Origin: Pseudomonadota bacterium
GTDB taxonomy: Bacteria > Pseudomonadota > Gammaproteobacteria > Burkholderiales > Burkholderiaceae_C
Direction of reading: 5' to 3'
DNA length: 64,000 nt
Assembly: GCA_020161215.1 (NCBI GenBank)
Contig: JAIUOM010000005.1
Span: forward strand, 1 to 64,000
Shown here: one piece after another, positions 20,766 through 29,651 of the stretch
Layout: every line of letters starts with the position of its first letter
Numbering within the stretch: the first letter of the stretch is position 1
Notes under the pieces: generated by a model
What the model was told of the DNA's origin: nothing
What the model saw: only the letters and a program-made list of their open reading frames with translations
Database searches by the model: none
Made by a program: the position numbers and the translations under genes

Positions 20766-21941
20766 TCAAAGCACCTCGAACACGCCGGCCGCGCCCATGC
20801 CGCCGCCGATGCACATGGTCACGCAGACGCGCTTGGCGCCGCGGCGCTTGCCTTCGATGAGGGCGTGGCCCGTGAGGCGCTGACCGCTCACGCCATAAGG
20901 GTGGCCCAGGGCAATGGCGCCGCCGTTGACGTTCAGCCGGTCGGCCGGAATGCCCAGCTTGTCGCGGCAGTAAAGCACCTGCACCGCGAAGGCTTCGTTC
21001 AGCTCCCACAGGTCGATGTCGCTGACCTTCAGGCCCAGCTTGGCCAGCACCTTGGGCACGGCGAACACCGGGCCGATGCCCATTTCGTCGGGCTCGCAGC
21101 CGGCCACGGCAAAGCCCAGGAAACGGCCCAGGGGATGAATGCCCTTCTTGCTGGCGTAGTCTTCGCTGACCACCACGCAGGCACCGGCGCCGTCGCTGAA
21201 CTGGCTGGCGTTGCCGGCCGAAATCAGGCCACCGGGCAGCGCCGGGCGAATGCCGGCGATGCCTTCCTTGGTCGTGCCTTCGCGGATGCCTTCGTCCTGG
21301 CTGACGGTGACTTCCTTGGTGATCAGGCCCAGGGTCTTGTCGGCCACGCCCATGGTGACGGTGATGGGAGCGATCTCGTCGTCGAACTTGCCGGCGGCGC
21401 GCGCGGCGGCGGCCCTTTGCTGGCTGGCGGCACCGTACTCGTCCATCACGTCGCGGCCGATGCCGTAGCGCTTGGCCACCTGTTCGGCGGTTTGCAGCAT
21501 GCTCCAGTAGATCTCGGGTTTCTTCTTGGCCAGCGTCAGGTCCCGGAGCATGTGCAGGTTCATTTCCTGCTGCACGCAGGAAATGCTCTCCACGCCGCCG
21601 GCGACGAACACGTCGGCCTCGCCGGCAATGATGCGCTGCGCGGCCAGGGCGATGGTCTGCAGCCCGGACGAGCAGAAACGGTTCACCGTCATGCCCGAGG
21701 TGGTGACCGGGCAGCCGGCCATCAGCGCGATCTGGCGGCCGATGTTGGCGCCGGTGGCGCCTTCGGGGTTGGCGCAGCCCATGATGACGTCGTCCACCGC
21801 GCCGGCTTCGATACCGGCGCGCTGGATGGCCTGCGCCACGGCGTGCCCGCCCAGGGTGGCGCCGTGGGTCATGTTGAAGGCGCCCTTCCAGCTTTTGGCA
21901 AGCGGCGTGCGGGCGGTCGAGACAATGACGGCTGAAGTCAT
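20766..21941 (-). CDS. fadA: Acetyl-CoA C-acyltransferase (thiolase)
   Basis: 391 residues. It performs thiolytic cleavage of 3-oxoacyl-CoA at the end of each beta-oxidation turn. The nucleophilic Cys is in [11 protein letters not shown], the His in [16 protein letters not shown], and the second Cys in [13 protein letters not shown]. It is preceded on the same strand by fadB, with a dispersed repeat between them. The two would form the trifunctional-type complex. A biosynthetic thiolase role is less likely given fadB and the dehydrogenases beside it. Confidence 0.93.
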   Translation of the reverse strand: MTSAVIVSTARTPLAKSWKGAFNMTHGATLGGHAVAQAIQRAGIEAGAVDDVIMGCANPEGATGANIGRQIALMAGCPVTTSGMTVNRFCSSGLQTIALAAQRIIAGEADVFVAGGVESISCVQQEMNLHMLRDLTLAKKKPEIYWSMLQTAEQVAKRYGIGRDVMDEYGAASQQRAAAARAAGKFDDEIAPITVTMGVADKTLGLITKEVTVSQDEGIREGTTKEGIAGIRPALPGGLISAGNASQFSDGAGACVVVSEDYASKKGIHPLGRFLGFAVAGCEPDEMGIGPVFAVPKVLAKLGLKVSDIDLWELNEAFAVQVLYCRDKLGIPADRLNVNGGAIALGHPYGVSGQRLTGHALIEGKRRGAKRVCVTMCIGGGMGAAGVFEVL

Positions 21942-21951
21942 GGATTTACTC

Positions 21952-22015
21952 CTGAATAAATAGCGGCTCTGGCAATCTGGACGCCGGCCTTAGGCTGTTT
22001 TCTTTGAAAATTAGC
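21952..22015 (+). repeat. Dispersed hairpin/GCCGGC repeat, copy R5
   Basis: TAGC at 21961-21964, 18 nt with GGCAATCTGGAC, GCCGGC at 21983-21988, tail GGCTGTTTTCTTTGAAAAT. It lies in the 91-nt gap between fadB and fadA, opposite in orientation to the operon. Confidence 0.7.
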
Positions 22016-22032
22016 AATAAGAGGAGTTGGTG

Positions 22033-24147
22033 TCAGCCACCAAAGCCCTTGCCCTCGGCCACCAACTGCTGGATCAGCGCCGCCGGCTGCCAGAACTCGG
22101 CATCGTCGTGCGGGTTCTTGGCAAAGCGCTGCATGGCGTGCGCCACGTTGAACAGGCCCACCTCGCTGGCGTACTGCATGGGGCCGCCGCGCCAGATCGG
22201 GAAACCGTAACCGGTCAGGTAGACCATGTCGATGTCGCCGGACTTGCTGGCGATACCGTCCTCGAGGATGCGCGCGCCCTCGTTGACCAGCGAGAACACC
22301 AGGCGCTGCACGATTTCCTCGTCGCTGATCTTGCGCGGGGTGATGCCCTGGTCCTTGCGGTACTTCTCGATCAGCTCGCCCACCACCGGGCTGGGGATGG
22401 CGTCGCGCTTGCCGGCCTGGTAGTCGTACCAGCCGGCGCCGGTCTTTTGGCCGAAGCGGCTGAGCTCACACAGCCGGTCGGCCGTGCCGCTGTACTTCAT
22501 GCCAGGTTTTTCGACCGCGCGGCGCTTGCGGATGGCCCAGCCGATGTCGTTGCCGGCCAGATCGCCCATGCGGAACGGGCCCATGGCAAAACCAAACTTC
22601 TCGATGGCCTTGTCGACCTGCTGGGGCGTGGCGCCCTCGTCCAGCAAAAAGCCGGCCTGGCGGCTGTACTGCTCGATCATGCGGTTGCCGATGAAGCCGT
22701 CGCACACGCCCGAGACCACGGCCGTCTTCTTGATCTTCTTGGCGATCACCATCACGGTGGCCAGCACGTCCTTGGCGGTCTTGGCACCGCGCACCACCTC
22801 CAGCAGCCGCATCACGTTGGCCGGGCTGAAGAAGTGCATGCCGACCACGTCCTGCGGGCGCTTGGTGAAGGCGGCGATCTTGTCCACGTCCAGCGTGGAG
22901 GTGTTGGAAGCCAGGATGGCGCCGGGTTTGGCGACTTCGTCCAGCTTCTTGAACACCTGCTCCTTGACGCCCAGCTCCTCGAACACGGCCTCGATGATCA
23001 GGTCGGCGCCCTTCAAGTCGTCGTAGCTCAGCGTGGACTTGAGCAAGGCCATGCGCTGCTCGTACTTGTCCTGCTTCAACTTGCCCTTCTTGACCTGGGC
23101 CTCGTAGTTCTTGCGGATGGTGGCCAGGCCGCGGTCCAGCGCGTCCTGCTTGGTCTCCAGAATGGTGACCGGGATGCCGGCGTTGAGGAAGTTCATGGCA
23201 ATGCCGCCACCCATGGTGCCGGCACCGATCACGGCCACCGACTTGATGTCGCGCGGTTTGACGTCGTCACCGACGTCGGGAATCTTGGAGGCGGCGCGCT
23301 CGGCCGCGAACAGGTGGCGCAGCGCGCGGCACTCGGGCGTGAGCATGAGGTTGAGAAAGATCTCGCGCTCGTAGGCCATGCCGTCCTCGAACTTGCGCTT
23401 GGTGGCGGCCTCGACGGCGTCCACGCACTTGGCCGGCGCCGGGAAGTTCTTGGCCATGCCCTTGACCATGTTGCGCGCGAACTGGAAGTAGCCGTCGCCC
23501 TGCGGGTGCTTGGCCGGCAGGTTGCGCACCAGCGGCAAGGCCGAGCCGTCGGCGTGCTTGGCGGCGACCTCGCGCGCCAGGGCCAGGGCCTCCTCGGCCA
23601 GTTTCTCGGGCGAAGCGGCGATCTTGTCGAACAGTTTCTGGCCTGGGATCATGGCCAGCATCTCGGCCGGCACCGGCTCGCCGCTGACGATCATGTTCAG
23701 CGCCGGCTCCACGCCCAGCACGCGCGGCAGGCGCTGCGTGCCGCCCGCGCCGGGGATCAGGCCCAGCTTGACCTCGGGCAAGGCCACCTTGGTGCCGGGC
23801 GCGGCGATGCGGTAGTGCGCACCCAGGGCCAGCTCCAGCCCACCGCCCATGGCGATGCTGTGCACGGCCGCCACCACCGGCTTGTCGGACAGCTCCAGCG
23901 CGCGGATGACGGACAGCAGGTTCGGCTCTTGCACCGCCTTGGGCGAGCCGAACTCGCGGATATCGGCGCCGCCCGAGAAGGCCTTGCCGGCGCCGGTCAG
24001 CACGATGGCCTTGACGGCCGGGTCGGCATTGGCCTTGTCCAGCGCCTGGGCAATGCCCACGCGCGTGCTCAAACCCAGGCCGTTGACGGGGGGATTGTTC
24101 AAGGTGATGACGGCGACGTCGCCTTCGACTTTGTATTCAGCGATCAT
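22033..24147 (-). CDS. fadB: Bifunctional enoyl-CoA hydratase / 3-hydroxyacyl-CoA dehydrogenase
   Basis: 704 residues from the ATG at 24147. The N-terminal crotonase domain (about 1-190) shows [10 protein letters not shown] and [18 protein letters not shown] with the oxyanion-hole and acid residues. The NAD domain starts around residue 300 with [18 protein letters not shown]. The 3HCDH C-domains contain [15 protein letters not shown] and two YxGTxx[15 protein letters not shown] elements. Hydrates enoyl-CoA and oxidises the product. Length and layout match FadB/FadJ. It precedes fadA in the same direction. Confidence 0.94.
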   Translation of the reverse strand: MIAEYKVEGDVAVITLNNPPVNGLGLSTRVGIAQALDKANADPAVKAIVLTGAGKAFSGGADIREFGSPKAVQEPNLLSVIRALELSDKPVVAAVHSIAMGGGLELALGAHYRIAAPGTKVALPEVKLGLIPGAGGTQRLPRVLGVEPALNMIVSGEPVPAEMLAMIPGQKLFDKIAASPEKLAEEALALAREVAAKHADGSALPLVRNLPAKHPQGDGYFQFARNMVKGMAKNFPAPAKCVDAVEAATKRKFEDGMAYEREIFLNLMLTPECRALRHLFAAERAASKIPDVGDDVKPRDIKSVAVIGAGTMGGGIAMNFLNAGIPVTILETKQDALDRGLATIRKNYEAQVKKGKLKQDKYEQRMALLKSTLSYDDLKGADLIIEAVFEELGVKEQVFKKLDEVAKPGAILASNTSTLDVDKIAAFTKRPQDVVGMHFFSPANVMRLLEVVRGAKTAKDVLATVMVIAKKIKKTAVVSGVCDGFIGNRMIEQYSRQAGFLLDEGATPQQVDKAIEKFGFAMGPFRMGDLAGNDIGWAIRKRRAVEKPGMKYSGTADRLCELSRFGQKTGAGWYDYQAGKRDAIPSPVVGELIEKYRKDQGITPRKISDEEIVQRLVFSLVNEGARILEDGIASKSGDIDMVYLTGYGFPIWRGGPMQYASEVGLFNVAHAMQRFAKNPHDDAEFWQPAALIQQLVAEGKGFGG

Positions 24148-24334
24148 GTGCTCTCCTGTAGCCACGAAAACGCCCGGCGCGCGGCCGGACCGGGAAACGG
24201 CGCAGGCCGGCCCCTTGCGCGGACCGGTCGCCACTGCGCTTGAGTTTATTGGGTTTGCGTGCCGGATGCGCGGCCTTGGGGCGCCGAAGGTGTCGCCGTC
24301 GGGACGACTGGCCGTGGCCGAGCCGGGCTCGACC

Positions 24335-25030
24335 TCAGACTTCCAGCCATTCCTTGCGCACCGCGGAATCGGCGCGCAACGCATCCGGCGTGCCCTCGAA
24401 CACGATGCTGCCGTGGCCCATGACCAGCACCCGGTCGGAGATGGCCATGGCAATCGTCAGCTTCTGCTCGATCAGCAGCACCGAGATGCCCCGGTCCTTG
24501 AGCTTCTTGAGGTACTCGCCCACCAACTCGACGATTTTGGGCGCCAGCCCCTCGGTCGGCTCGTCGATGATGATCAGGTCCGGATCGCCCATCAGCGTGC
24601 GGCACAAGGTCAGCATCTGCTGCTCGCCGCCCGACAGCACGCCGGCCTCGGTGTGCTCGCGCTCCTTCAGGCGCGGGAACATGGCGTACATGTCGTCAAA
24701 GCTCCAGCGGCTGCCCTTGCCGCTGCCTTTTTGTCCCAGCAGCAGGTTCTGGTGCACCGTCAGCTTGGGGAAGATGTCGCGGCTTTCCGGCACGTAACCC
24801 AAGCCCAGGTGGGCGATTTCGAAGGGCTTCTTGCCCAGCAGGTGGCGGCCCTTCCAGTCGACCAGCCCCTCGGCCTGGACCATGCCCATGATGGCCTTGG
24901 CGGTGGTGGAGCGGCCCGAGCCGTTGCGGCCCAGCAAGGCCACGATTTCGCCCTGCCCCACGCCGAAGCGCACGCCGTGCAGCACGTGGCTCTTGCCATA
25001 GTACGCGTGTAGGTTGTCGATGGTCAGCAT
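24335..25030 (-). CDS. livF: Branched-chain-type ABC transporter ATPase LivF
   Basis: 231 residues from the ATG at 25030 (a TTG at 25051 is in frame but less likely; GAGCGAGAAAAG precedes the ATG). Signature LSGGEQQML and Walker B LIIIDEPTEGLAP are intact. Walker A reads LGRNGSGRST: the invariant lysine is arginine. It is the second ATPase of a Liv-type importer and starts just after livG. The nearest downstream gene on its strand is fadB, 187 nt away, so the importer and beta-oxidation genes may share transcripts. Confidence 0.93.
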   Translation of the reverse strand: MLTIDNLHAYYGKSHVLHGVRFGVGQGEIVALLGRNGSGRSTTAKAIMGMVQAEGLVDWKGRHLLGKKPFEIAHLGLGYVPESRDIFPKLTVHQNLLLGQKGSGKGSRWSFDDMYAMFPRLKEREHTEAGVLSGGEQQMLTLCRTLMGDPDLIIIDEPTEGLAPKIVELVGEYLKKLKDRGISVLLIEQKLTIAMAISDRVLVMGHGSIVFEGTPDALRADSAVRKEWLEV

Positions 25031-25047
25031 CAGCTTTTCTCGCTCGA

Positions 25048-25818
25048 TCAATGGCCGGCGGCCTGGCTTTCGGCCACGTGCGAGCCCAGGTAGGCCTCCT
25101 GCACGCGCGGGTTGGCGCGCACCGCCTCGGGGGTGTCGAAAGCCAGCACCTCACCGTACACCACCACGGCAATCTTGTCGGCCAGGCCGAACACCACGCC
25201 CATGTCGTGCTCCACGGTCAGCAGGGTCTTGCCCACGGTCACCTCACGGATCAGGTCGATGAAGTGCGCCGTTTCGCTGCGGCTCATGCCGGCCGTCGGC
25301 TCGTCGAGCAGGACCACGCCGGCGCCGCCGGCGATGGTCACGCCGATCTCCAGCGCGCGCTGCTCGGCGTAGGTCAGGTTCACGGCCAGCACGTCGTGCT
25401 TGTGTTCCAGGTGGATCATGCGCATCAGTTCCTCGGCGCGCGCGTTGGCGTCGGTCAGGTTGGCCAGGAACTTGAGGAAGGTGTAGCGGTAGCCCAGACT
25501 CCAGAGCACCCCGCAGCGCAGGTTCTCGAACACGCTGAGCTTGGGGAAGATGTTGGTGATCTGGAAGCTGCGCGACAGGCCCATCCGGTTGATCTCGTAG
25601 GGCTTCTTGCCGTCGATGCGGTGCTGGCCCAGCCAGATTTCCCCGCTGCTCGGCGCGAAGCGCCCGCTGATCAGGTTGAACAGGGTCGATTTGCCGGCGC
25701 CGTTCGGGCCGATCACCGCCACCCGCTCGCCCGGCTGCACCGCCAGGTCGACGCCGCGGATGATCTCGGTCTTGCCGAAGCTCTTGCGCAGGTTTTTCAG
25801 TTGCAGGGCGTGGGTCAT
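25048..25818 (-). CDS. livG: Branched-chain-type ABC transporter ATPase LivG
   Basis: 256 residues from the ATG at 25818, which overlaps the livM stop by 4 nt (ATGA). Walker A IGPNGAGKSTLFN and Walker B VVLLDEPTAGMS are canonical. The ABC signature is LTYAEQRALEIG, with Ala where LivG proteins normally have Gly (L-x-Y-G-x-Q). The Liv-specific insertion between Walker A and the signature is present. It pairs with LivF in the same operon. Confidence 0.94.
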   Translation of the reverse strand: MTHALQLKNLRKSFGKTEIIRGVDLAVQPGERVAVIGPNGAGKSTLFNLISGRFAPSSGEIWLGQHRIDGKKPYEINRMGLSRSFQITNIFPKLSVFENLRCGVLWSLGYRYTFLKFLANLTDANARAEELMRMIHLEHKHDVLAVNLTYAEQRALEIGVTIAGGAGVVLLDEPTAGMSRSETAHFIDLIREVTVGKTLLTVEHDMGVVFGLADKIAVVVYGEVLAFDTPEAVRANPRVQEAYLGSHVAESQAAGH

Positions 25819-27107
25819 ACGGCGTGCTCCCGCTTTTTCAGTTCCTGTTGCTCGACGTACTCCTGCACCACGTGCCAGCGCTGGGCAAAACCGCGCCGCA
25901 CCCATTCGAACAGGCCGACGCCAAGCACCGCCACGGCCAGCGCGCTCAGCCAGTGTGTGGCGTTGCCGTCGTCGAGCGCCATGCCCAGGAAGTTCAGGGT
26001 GGCACCGGTGGCGCCGTCGAGTTGGCGGTGGTAGACCATCTCGGTCAGGGCCGACAGCCCCAGCAGCGCGATCAACGCGGTCACCGCCAGCAGCAGGTAC
26101 TGCGGCAGCAGGCCACGCAAACGGCCGTAGGCGGCCACGCGCACGTTCATCATGATCAGGCTGGCGATGCCGCCGGGCGCGTACATCACCATGAACATGA
26201 AGATCAGGCCCAGGTACAGCAGCCAGGCCTTGGTGAGCTCGGAGAACAGCACGAAGGCCAACACCATCAGCACCGCGCCGATGATCGGCCCGAAGAAGAA
26301 GGTGGCGCCGCCCAGGAAGGTGAACAGCAGGTACGAACCCGAACGCGCCGCGCCCACCACCTCGGCGGTGACGATTTCGAAGTTCAACGCCGCCAGCCCG
26401 CCCGATATGCCGGCAAAGAAGCCGGCCACGATAAAGGCCATGTAACGGATGCGCTGGGCGTTGTAGCCCACGAACTCAACGCGCTCGGGGTTGTCGCGCA
26501 CGGCGTTCAGCATGCGGCCCAGCGGCGTGCGCGTGAAGGCGTACATGGTCACCACCGACAGGAAGGTGTAGACGGCGATCAGGTAGTACACCTGCCGCTG
26601 CGGCCCGAAGGTGATGCCCAGCAGCGGCTCGGTCATGCGGTTGCCGGAGATGCCGCCTTCGCCACCGAAGAACTCGGGCACCATCAGCGACATGGCGAAC
26701 ACCAGCTCGCCAATGCCCAGCGTGATCATGGCGAAGGTGGTGCCGGATTTCTTGGTGGTCACATAGCCCAGCAGCACGGCAAAAAACAGCCCGGCCAGAC
26801 CGCCCACCAAGGGCAGCAGCATCACCAGCAGGGCCGAAGGCTTGCCGCCAGTGAACGCGTTCAAGGCATGCATGGCGACGAAGGCGCCGAGGCCTGAATA
26901 CACGGCGTGGCCGAAGCTCAGCATGCCGCCCTGCCCCAGCAGGATGTTGTAGGACAGGCAGGCGATGATGGCGATGCCGATCTGGCACAGGATGGTGATG
27001 CCCAGGTTGCCGGAGAACACCAGCGGGGCCAGCAGCAGTGTCAGCGCGAAGACCGACCAGATGATCCAGCGGGCGCGCTGGAGCGTGGATGCGCGAAAGT
27101 TCGTCAT
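25815..27107 (-). CDS. livM: Branched-chain-type ABC transporter permease LivM
   Basis: 430-residue inner-membrane permease. The LivM motif SYNILLGQGGMLSFGHAVYSGLG lies in the first third, and many hydrophobic helices follow. About 100 residues at the C-terminus (after APGGIASLIMMN) extend beyond a minimal LivM and contain two further hydrophobic segments and a charged tail ending QQELKKREHAV. It is translationally coupled to livG and lies 4 nt from livH. Confidence 0.93.
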   Translation of the reverse strand: MTNFRASTLQRARWIIWSVFALTLLLAPLVFSGNLGITILCQIGIAIIACLSYNILLGQGGMLSFGHAVYSGLGAFVAMHALNAFTGGKPSALLVMLLPLVGGLAGLFFAVLLGYVTTKKSGTTFAMITLGIGELVFAMSLMVPEFFGGEGGISGNRMTEPLLGITFGPQRQVYYLIAVYTFLSVVTMYAFTRTPLGRMLNAVRDNPERVEFVGYNAQRIRYMAFIVAGFFAGISGGLAALNFEIVTAEVVGAARSGSYLLFTFLGGATFFFGPIIGAVLMVLAFVLFSELTKAWLLYLGLIFMFMVMYAPGGIASLIMMNVRVAAYGRLRGLLPQYLLLAVTALIALLGLSALTEMVYHRQLDGATGATLNFLGMALDDGNATHWLSALAVAVLGVGLFEWVRRGFAQRWHVVQEYVEQQELKKREHAV

Positions 27108-27111
27108 TGGC

Positions 27112-28146
27112 TCAACCCTCGCGCGAGCCCAGCAGCCCCTTGGGCCGGAAGATCAGCATCAGCACCAGGAACAGGTAGGGCAAGATGGGGGCGACCTGCG
27201 ACACGGTCAGCTTGAACAGCGAGCTGCCCTGCAGCGCCGGGCTGAGGGCGATGCCGAGTTGCTCGGCCAGCACGCCCAGCGACCAGTCGAAGGCCACGGC
27301 GAAAGTCTGGATCACCCCGATCAGCACCGAGGCCAGGAAGGCCCCGGCCAGGGAGCCCATGCCACCGACCACGACCACCACGAAGATGATCGAGCCCACG
27401 GTGGCCGCCATGGCCGGCTCGGTCAGGAAGGTGCTGCCGCCGATCACCCCGGCCAGCCCGGCCAGGGCCGAGCCCGCGCCGAACACCAGCATGAACACCG
27501 CCGGCACGTTGTGGCCCAGCGATTCCACGGACTCCGGATGCGTCAGCGCCGCCTGGATGACCAGGCCGATGCGCGTGCGGGTGAGCAGCAGCCAGACCGA
27601 GATCAGCATCACCACGGCCGTCAGCATCATGAACGCCCGGGTGGCCGGAAATGGCGAACACGCCACGCGCACGGCGGCGTCGGCGGCGCGGCACAGCTCG
27701 GGCGCGGCCGCGCCCCAGACCACGCTCAGGCCCGTGGCGGAGCTCTTGATCAGGGTGATGGCCGGGCCCTGCAGCAGCTCGGGTGGCTTGAAATCCAGCG
27801 CCAGCCGGCCCCAGATCAGCTGCACCAGCTCCAGGATCACGTAGGACAGACCGAAGGTGATCAGCAGTTCCGGCACGTGGCCGAAGCGGTGCACGCGGCG
27901 CAGGCACAGGCGTTCGAACAAAGCCCCGAGCAAGCCGACCACCAGCGGCGCCAGCACCAGCGCCGCCCAAAAGCCGGTGACGCGCGAAATGCTGTAGCCC
28001 AGGTAGGCCCCCAGCATGTAGAAGCTGGCGTGCGCGAAGTTGAGCACGCCCATCATGCTGAAGATGAGCGTCAGCCCCGAGCTGAGCATGAACAGCAGCA
28101 AGCCGTAACTCAGCCCGTTGAGCATCGAGATGACGAAGAATTCCAT
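27112..28146 (-). CDS. livH: Branched-chain-type ABC transporter permease LivH
   Basis: 344 residues from the ATG at 28146. The N-terminal LNGLSYGLLLFMLSSGLTLIF and GVLNFAHASFYMLGAYL are diagnostic for LivH; VVVVGGMGSLAGAFLASVLIG is the conserved coupling segment. A stretch of about 30 residues around ELCRAADAAVRVACSPF is an insertion between helices. It is the first permease gene, immediately after a terminator-like hairpin that separates it from the receptor gene. Confidence 0.94.
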   Translation of the reverse strand: MEFFVISMLNGLSYGLLLFMLSSGLTLIFSMMGVLNFAHASFYMLGAYLGYSISRVTGFWAALVLAPLVVGLLGALFERLCLRRVHRFGHVPELLITFGLSYVILELVQLIWGRLALDFKPPELLQGPAITLIKSSATGLSVVWGAAAPELCRAADAAVRVACSPFPATRAFMMLTAVVMLISVWLLLTRTRIGLVIQAALTHPESVESLGHNVPAVFMLVFGAGSALAGLAGVIGGSTFLTEPAMAATVGSIIFVVVVVGGMGSLAGAFLASVLIGVIQTFAVAFDWSLGVLAEQLGIALSPALQGSSLFKLTVSQVAPILPYLFLVLMLIFRPKGLLGSREG

Positions 28147-28166
28147 GTGCCTTTGATCTCTTTGGC

Positions 28167-28205
28167 AAAAAAAGAGCCCGATACGGTACACCCCCGCTCG
28201 GGCTC
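28167..28205 (-). terminator. Terminator or attenuator between the Liv receptor gene and livH
   Basis: On the minus strand: GAGCCCGA (28205-28198), 16-nt loop, TCGGGCTC (28181-28174), then seven T (28173-28167). An 8-bp perfect stem plus T-tract is a standard intrinsic terminator. Its place between a receptor gene and its permease genes would yield more receptor than permease mRNA. Confidence 0.85.
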
Positions 28206-28259
28206 CAGCTTAAGCGCAATGCGCCTGACGGGCTCGGCGCGTGGCGCGCCGAGCGGCGT

Positions 28260-29495
28260 TCAGCCTGGTCGCTTCATCTGACAGCTGGTGGGCGTGCTGG
28301 ACACGTAGTTGGCGTATTCCTTGACCGGCACCAGCGTCATGCCGGTGTTCTCCGGGCTGTAGGGGTACTTGCCGCCGGCTTTTTGCCAGACCGTGATGTA
28401 CAGCGGCTGCTGCAGCTGGTGATCGCTCTTGCGCACCTCGATCTCGCCATTGAACGAGTCCACCTTCAGCCCTTCCATCGCGGCCGCCACCTTGACCGGG
28501 TCGGTCGACTTGGCCTTGGCCATGGCCGCGCCCAGCACCTGGTAGATGCGCGGGATCGAGCCGGTGTAGAAGTCGTCGTTGTACTTGGCCTTGAACTCGC
28601 TCATCCACTTGTCCATCTGGCCGCCCATGTTGTAGTGGGCGTAACCCACCTGGTAGACGCGGCCCTCGCCGTTCTTGCCCAGGGCCGAGGGCGTACCAGT
28701 GACCCCGGTGTAGTAGGTGAAGAAGCGGCCGTTGTAGCCGCCCTCGTTGGCGGCCTTGATTAGCAACGCCAGATCGGAGCCCCAGTTGCCGGTGATCACC
28801 GTGTCGGCGCCAGAGGCCTTGATCTTGGCGATGTAGGGCGCGAAATCGCGCACCTGACCCAGCGGGTGCAGGTCTTCGCCGACGACCTGGATGTCGGGGC
28901 GCTTGCGTGCCAGGGTCTCCTTGGCGAACTTGACGACCTGGTGGCCGTGCGAGTAGTTCTGGTTCAGCAGGAACACCTTCTTGACTTCGGGCATGTCCTT
29001 GATGAAGCTGGACATGGCCTCCATCTTCATCGAGGTGTCGGCGTCGAAGCGGAAATGCCAGTAGCTGCACTTGCTGCCAGTGAGATCCGGGTCAACGGCC
29101 GAATCGTTCAGGTACAGCACTTCCTTGCCAGGATTGCGCTCGTTGTGCTTGCTGATGGCATCCGACAGCGCCAGCGCCACCGACGAGCCATTGCCCTGGG
29201 CGATGTAGCGCACGCCTTTGTCCAGCGCGGCCTTCAGCGCATTCAGGCTCTCGGTCGGGCTGAGCTTGTTGTCGATGGTCTCGAACTCGAAGATCACGCC
29301 GGCCGGATTGCCCTTGCCGCTGAACTTCTCGGCGAAGTACTTGTAACTCTTGTCCTGGTTCACGCCCACCGGGCCGAGCAGGCCCGTCAGCGGATCGATG
29401 CGCACGATCTTGACGACCTGCCCCTGTTGAGCCACCGCCCAATTCGCGGCCATGGCCACCAGACTTCCAACCAAAAGCTTGCTTGCCAGTTTCAC
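28260..29495 (-). CDS. livK: Liv-type ABC transporter periplasmic substrate-binding protein
   Basis: 411 residues with a signal peptide (MKLASKLLVGSLVAMAANWAVA, cleaved before QQG). The mature protein has the type I periplasmic-binding fold seen in LivJ/LivK: VRIDPLTGLLGPVG at the start, FEFETIDNKLSP, AALSDAISKHNE-like and NYSHGHQVVKF. The substrate may be an amino acid, but receptors of this family also bind amides, aromatic acids and other carboxylates. The location between an acyl-CoA ligase and fadBA genes favours a carboxylic acid. Confidence 0.92.
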   Translation of the reverse strand: MKLASKLLVGSLVAMAANWAVAQQGQVVKIVRIDPLTGLLGPVGVNQDKSYKYFAEKFSGKGNPAGVIFEFETIDNKLSPTESLNALKAALDKGVRYIAQGNGSSVALALSDAISKHNERNPGKEVLYLNDSAVDPDLTGSKCSYWHFRFDADTSMKMEAMSSFIKDMPEVKKVFLLNQNYSHGHQVVKFAKETLARKRPDIQVVGEDLHPLGQVRDFAPYIAKIKASGADTVITGNWGSDLALLIKAANEGGYNGRFFTYYTGVTGTPSALGKNGEGRVYQVGYAHYNMGGQMDKWMSEFKAKYNDDFYTGSIPRIYQVLGAAMAKAKSTDPVKVAAAMEGLKVDSFNGEIEVRKSDHQLQQPLYITVWQKAGGKYPYSPENTGMTLVPVKEYANYVSSTPTSCQMKRPG

Positions 29496-29605
29496 GTGGT
29501 ATCTCCTGCAAAAAACAGCCCGCAGGGTAAAACGCGAAACCGAAAAACCAAGCAGGGTTTGCCCCAGGCCTGTGTCGCCAATGCGGCTTTATTTTGCCCA
29601 GCCGC

Positions 29606-29630
29606 AAAAAAACCCGCGTCCGCGGGCCTT
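29606..29630 (-). terminator. Intrinsic terminator after the acyl-CoA ligase gene
   Basis: On the minus strand: CCCGCG (29626-29621), short loop, CGCGGG (29618-29613), then seven T (29612-29606). It lies about 25 nt after the ligase stop at 29652 and ends that transcript before the receptor gene. Confidence 0.75.
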
Positions 29631-29651
29631 GCGCAAGCGCCTGAAAGAGGG

